Assembly (NCBI RefSeq): GCF_025336545.1
Contig: NZ_JAODBU010000003.1
Location: forward strand, 248,001 to 312,000
From: Eubacterium_U album
Lineage (GTDB): Bacteria; Bacillota; Clostridia; Lachnospirales; Lachnospiraceae
Length of the DNA: 64,000 nt
Direction of reading: 5' to 3'
Below are positions 61,223 through 64,000 of this stretch, in pieces. Each line of letters opens with the position of its first letter. The first letter of the stretch is position 1. A program made the translations under genes and the position numbers. The notes below the pieces were generated by a model, which worked only from the letters and a program-made list of their open reading frames with translations, ran no database searches and was not told the origin of the DNA.

Positions 61223-61231
61223 TGTTATAAT
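61223..61231 (+). promoter_or_regulatory. Extended -10 promoter of the small beta-rich protein gene
   Basis: TG-T-TATAAT (61223-61231) is a perfect extended -10 element. The leader contains a CGCC/GGCG hairpin. Confidence 0.65.
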
Positions 61232-61288
61232 GAAAAAAACACTAGGACGCCTGACGGAATTAACGGGCGAAAATAACAGGAGGATAAG

Positions 61289-61702
61289 ATGGCAGTAGTA
61301 AGCGAATTGATTAGAAAAGAAAGCGATGGTTCTATTAGCTTTGGTGATTATACATTAGATAAGAAGACAAAGCTTGCAGATTTTGAAGTTGCAGGTGATA
61401 TGTACAAAGTAAAGACTTTCAATGAGATTACTAAATTAGAAAGAAACGGAATGTTTGTATATGAATCAACACCGGGAACAGCAGTAAATGCATTCAAAGC
61501 AACAGCTGATGAAGTAAGTTTCTTTGTTGAAGGATTAGGACAGACTCAGATAACACTTGAATTAACAGCAGAAAAAGAATATGAAGTTTTCATCAGCAAC
61601 AGAGCAGTAGGAAAAATGAAAACTAATTTAGGCGGTAAGCTTACAATTAGTGTAGATGCTGATAAAGAAGCTGTAACACACGTAAAAGTTGTAGCAATTT
61701 AA
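61289..61702 (+). CDS. Small beta-rich protein of unknown function
   Basis: The 137-residue product (MAVVSELIRKESDGSISFGD onward) has no signal peptide or membrane segment and alternates hydrophobic and polar residues, suggesting a beta-sandwich. I do not assign a family with confidence; similar short proteins in Lachnospiraceae often carry the uninformative label 'endosialidase'. It has an excellent AGGAGG site, its own promoter and terminator, and no partner genes, which points to an abundant stand-alone protein. Confidence 0.6.
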   Translation: MAVVSELIRKESDGSISFGDYTLDKKTKLADFEVAGDMYKVKTFNEITKLERNGMFVYESTPGTAVNAFKATADEVSFFVEGLGQTQITLELTAEKEYEVFISNRAVGKMKTNLGGKLTISVDADKEAVTHVKVVAI

Positions 61703-61738
61703 TAATCAATAAGCACAATAATAAAATAAAAATAAACT

Positions 61739-61770
61739 AAAAAAGTGTCAAACCACATGGCACTTTTTTT
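61739..61770 (+). terminator. Rho-independent terminator of the small beta-rich protein gene
   Basis: AAAAAGTGTC pairs with GGCACTTTTT (one G-T pair), ending in T7. Confidence 0.85.
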
Positions 61771-61911
61771 GTTATACGCAATGAGCCAAATAATATCTGC
61801 TTTTTGCTTGCAAAAAAAGCAGATAGTATTTGGCGAATGCATAATCACTGAGAAGAAGCGAAGCGGATTCGAAGTGATTACATGGCGAAGCCATGGGTAT
61901 AACAAAAAAAG
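61763..61911. repeat. Palindromic element I upstream of radA
   Basis: Outer arms (61763-61777 and 61897-61911) are a perfect 15-base inverted repeat. Inside are a 20-base pair of arms with one mismatch (61786-61805 and 61813-61832), AATCACT/AGTGATT (61843-61849, 61873-61879) and CATGGC-GAA-GCCATG (61881-61895), a perfect stem with a GAA loop. No gene. Confidence 0.85.
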
Positions 61912-61925
61912 ATAAAGAATAAGAG

Positions 61926-61957
61926 TTGGCGAATGCATAATCACTGAGAAGAAGCGA
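61926..61957 (+). repeat. 32-base direct repeat shared with element I
   Basis: The 32 bases beginning TTGGCGAATGCATAATCACT are identical to 61830-61861. This second copy is outside the palindrome and lacks the pairing half. Confidence 0.9.
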
Positions 61958-61976
61958 GAGTTTTAAAGCCCGGAAG

Positions 61977-62148
61977 GTGAAGCAGGATAAATTTGAATAA
62001 AGAGCATTTGACGCCGTCGGTTCAAATCTTTGGCATATATTCTGACTGGAACCGTAGGTTCAAAAGTCAGAATATATGCCAAAGATTCAGAACCGCTACG
62101 AGCGGCAAGCAGCGCGAGCGTACTTTAGGCAAATTTATCCTGCTTCAC
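61977..62148. repeat. Palindromic element II upstream of radA
   Basis: Outer arms (61977-61994 and 62131-62148) are a perfect 18-base inverted repeat. Inside lies a perfect 23-base inverted repeat (62025-62047 and 62065-62087) whose loop contains GAACC-GTA-GGTTC, and then CCGCT-ACG-AGCGG (62093-62105). A GC-rich stretch CAGCGCGAGCG stands out from the local AT-rich composition. Confidence 0.88.
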
Positions 62149-62173
62149 CCCCATAGGATTGAAAAGGAGAAAT

Positions 62174-63532
62174 ATGGCAAAGGGAAAAACAACAGCATTT
62201 TTTTGCAAAGAATGCGGATATGAAACAAGCAAATGGTTAGGACAATGTCCGGGATGTAAAGAATGGAACACATTTGTAGAAGAATTAGTCACAAAGAAAA
62301 CAAAGGGACTTACGGGAAAAAATATACTTGAAAGTAAACCGGTAGCAATAAATGAAGTTGATGCAGCAGATGAAGAAAGAATTTCAACAGGATTTTCTGA
62401 ATTAGACAGAGTGTTAGGTGGGGGTATTGTGCCTGGAGGAATGGTACTTGTAGGTGGAGATCCGGGTATTGGAAAATCAACGTTATTGTTGCAGGTATGC
62501 AGAAACCTGTCAAATGATGGAAAAAAAGTGCTTTATATATCAGGTGAAGAATCAGTTAAGCAAATAAAATTAAGAGCAAACAGAATAGGAAAATTTAATG
62601 ACAAAATGCTTCTTTTGTGCGAAACAAGTCTTGATACCATAGAAGAACAGATAAAAGTATGTAATCCGGATATTGTTGTTATTGATTCGATTCAGACAAT
62701 GTATCGTGAAGAAGTAGGTTCGGCACCAGGAAGTGTAAGTCAGGTAAGAGAATCTACAAACGCTCTCATGCAGGTCGCAAAGGGAAGTACAATTCCAATG
62801 TTTATAGTAGGTCATGTAACAAAAGAGGGGGTTGTGGCAGGACCAAGAGTGTTAGAGCATATGGTAGATACAGTTCTATATTTTGAAGGAGACAGACATG
62901 CTGCTTACAGAATTATAAGAGGTGTAAAGAATAGATATGGTTCTACAAATGAAATAGGAGTATTTGAAATGAGAAGCGAAGGATTAGAGCAGATACTTAA
63001 TCCTTCAGAATTTATGCTTGAGGGAAGACCTACAGATGCTTCGGGTTCAGTTGTAGCCTGCCTCATGGAGGGAACACGCCCTATTTTAGTGGAAATACAG
63101 GCACTTCTTACAAGAAGCAATTTTGGAATGCCAAGAAGAACTGCAGTTGGTACAGACTATAATAGAGTAAATCTTTTGATGGCAGTTTTAGAAAAAAGAA
63201 TTGGAATTCAAATGGGAGACTTCGATGCTTATGTAAACGTTGCAGGCGGAATGAAAATATCAGAACCCGGTCTTGATTTAGCGCTTGTAATTGCCATGCT
63301 TTCAAGTTACAAAAACAGAGTTATTGAGGCAGATACAATATTTTTTGGCGAGGTAGGTCTGGCAGGTGAAATAAGAGCAGTTGCAATGACAGATCAAAGA
63401 GTTGCTGAGGCAAAAAAATTAGGATTTAAACGCTGTGTTCTTCCAAAGGTATCAATGGATAGCTTAAAAGATACTAGTGGAATAGAATTAATAGGCATTA
63501 GTAATGTAAAAGAAGCACAGGATTTAGTTTGA
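62174..63532 (+). CDS. radA: DNA repair protein RadA/Sms
   Basis: RadA is a RecA-related helicase that helps branch migration in recombination. The 452-residue protein has the N-terminal zinc finger CKECGYETSKWLGQCPGC, Walker A GGDPGIGKST, the RadA-specific KNRYGSTNEIGVF and a C-terminal Lon-like domain (AGGMKISEPGLDLALVIAM, FGEVGLAGEIRAV). The ATG at 62174 follows AAAGGAG; the in-frame TTG at 62159 precedes it. Note the palindromic elements directly upstream. Confidence 0.95.
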   Translation: MAKGKTTAFFCKECGYETSKWLGQCPGCKEWNTFVEELVTKKTKGLTGKNILESKPVAINEVDAADEERISTGFSELDRVLGGGIVPGGMVLVGGDPGIGKSTLLLQVCRNLSNDGKKVLYISGEESVKQIKLRANRIGKFNDKMLLLCETSLDTIEEQIKVCNPDIVVIDSIQTMYREEVGSAPGSVSQVRESTNALMQVAKGSTIPMFIVGHVTKEGVVAGPRVLEHMVDTVLYFEGDRHAAYRIIRGVKNRYGSTNEIGVFEMRSEGLEQILNPSEFMLEGRPTDASGSVVACLMEGTRPILVEIQALLTRSNFGMPRRTAVGTDYNRVNLLMAVLEKRIGIQMGDFDAYVNVAGGMKISEPGLDLALVIAMLSSYKNRVIEADTIFFGEVGLAGEIRAVAMTDQRVAEAKKLGFKRCVLPKVSMDSLKDTSGIELIGISNVKEAQDLV

Positions 63533-63733
63533 AGTAACTAAAAGAGTTAATAAGGCAAAATTTATAGAATAAAAGTTAAAATTACAAATTAGCAATATAT
63601 ACGATAGAAATTAATAATTAATTTTGAATAAGATAATAATTAATTGTAAATAGTAAGAAAATATATGGTGCCTGGACAAAGATAAAATCTGTAAAAACTA
63701 AAAAATAAAAAAGTATATACATAATTATAAATA

Positions 63734-63801
63734 AACCTGAAATTGATTTTAATTTTGCTAATAAATGTAAAGTGGAAGAATATATCAATTTCAGGTTTTT
63801 T
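63734..63801 (+). terminator. Long-loop terminator downstream of radA
   Basis: Perfect 14-base arms (63734-63747 and 63784-63797) enclose 36 bases and run into T6. The region 63533-63733 is AT-rich with no gene seen. Confidence 0.75.
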
Positions 63802-63824
63802 ATAAAAATATCTAAACAAAACAG

Positions 63825-63853
63825 TTGAGGAATGTCACATATTAATGTATAAT
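63825..63853 (+). promoter_or_regulatory. Promoter of the right-edge gene
   Basis: TTGAGG (63825-63830), 17-base spacer, TATAAT (63848-63853). Confidence 0.7.
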
Positions 63854-63942
63854 ATTTTGTGAGGTTCTAAATAATATGTACATTATGCATTAAATTTGTG
63901 AACTTATAAAGTAACAAAACAGATAAATGAAGGGAGAGTACA

Positions 63943-64000
63943 ATGAGACAAAATGTAAAACGAACAATTGCATTTGCTGAAACTGTAGCAATGATTGCAA
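63943..64000 (+). CDS. Start of an exported protein (fragment)
   Basis: ATG at 63943 follows AAGGGAGAG. The 19 visible residues (MRQNVKRTIAFAETVAMIA) have a basic start and an alanine-rich hydrophobic stretch like a signal peptide. The gene continues beyond the window and cannot be identified. Confidence 0.55.
   Translation, partial: MRQNVKRTIAFAETVAMIA

Noticed and set aside
61763..62148. Retron or group II intron RNA
   Set aside because: No reverse transcriptase gene is in the window, so the palindromic cluster cannot be assigned to either.
61993..62223. A 76-codon plus-strand frame before radA
   Set aside because: It runs through the arms of the palindromic element and into radA in another frame; no start signal.
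1..64000. tRNA or rRNA genes
   Set aside because: No cloverleaf-compatible stretch with a T-loop GTTCGANNC and CCA-type end, and no rRNA-like segment, was noticed in any intergenic region.

Overview
The window is AT-rich, densely packed with genes and low in GC. It looks like a chromosome segment of an anaerobic Gram-positive Firmicute, most probably a member of the Lachnospiraceae/Clostridia. The signs are strong GGAGG-type ribosome binding sites, DapL instead of the succinylase lysine route, an alpha-type glutamine synthetase followed by an ANTAR antiterminator, the GatCAB amidotransferase, a PanG-type ketopantoate reductase, a PyrK/PyrD pair, ClpC, and many VanZ, DegV, DUF308 and HAAS/PadR type proteins. 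No rRNA, tRNA, CRISPR array, transposase of a classical IS, or prophage gene was seen. Genus is not determinable from the sequence alone.

Layout. 1-3.3 kb: end of a YfhO-like membrane protein, a PIG-L deacetylase, RNase H with a viroplasmin-type domain, and an L,D-transpeptidase. 3.4-6.7 kb: glnA, ANTAR regulator, dapL. 7-10.5 kb: a Tad-like secreted protein, an Rpn-type nuclease and an odd phosphoribosyltransferase-like protein. 10.8-17 kb: gatCAB, then purF and purB. 17-23 kb: two tandem lipoproteins resembling trigger factor, a DUF2142 membrane protein and a uracil/xanthine permease. 23.3-30.4 kb is the most accessory stretch: a papain-like peptidase with an overlapping mini-ORF, a lipoprotein, a membrane protein with a winged-helix regulator, a two-component system, a VanY peptidase and a HAAS/PadR pair. 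30.5-35.4 kb: panG-panB-panC-panD-coaBC. 35.4-38.8 kb: zinc phospholipase C-like protein, then a radical SAM/DUF4130 DNA-metabolism pair. 38.9-43.4 kb: purL and a DUF308 protein. 43.5-49.5 kb: DegV, then pyrC-pyrF-pyrK-pyrD-pyrE. 49.5-53.1 kb: VanZ, a small membrane protein, an HD hydrolase and an M29 aminopeptidase. 53.2-56.9 kb: purE-purM-purN-purD. 57-63.5 kb: a cadherin-like surface protein, clpC, a small beta-rich protein and radA. The start of one more exported protein lies at the right edge.

How the genes work together. Most of the window is nucleotide and cofactor supply: seven purine genes in three places (purF-purB, purL, purE-purM-purN-purD), a five-gene set for UMP, and five genes from ketopantoate formation to 4'-phosphopantetheine. 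Nitrogen assimilation (glnA-ANTAR) and lysine/peptidoglycan precursor synthesis (dapL) sit next to each other. A second theme is the cell surface: L,D-transpeptidase, VanY carboxypeptidase, lipoprotein foldases, Tad-like and cadherin-like proteins.

The most unusual content is between genes. Several dispersed or tandem intergenic repeats are built from short perfect hairpins whose loops are a three-base GNA closed by a C-G pair. At every site the GNA loop lies on the same strand as the adjoining genes. One family carries a ribosome binding site and a seven-codon mini-ORF and occurs inside both the pan and pyr operons. Another occurs in the 5' leaders of three unrelated genes. A third is a 385-base nest of palindromes in front of radA. 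These are the best candidates for undescribed biology; their function is not known from the sequence.
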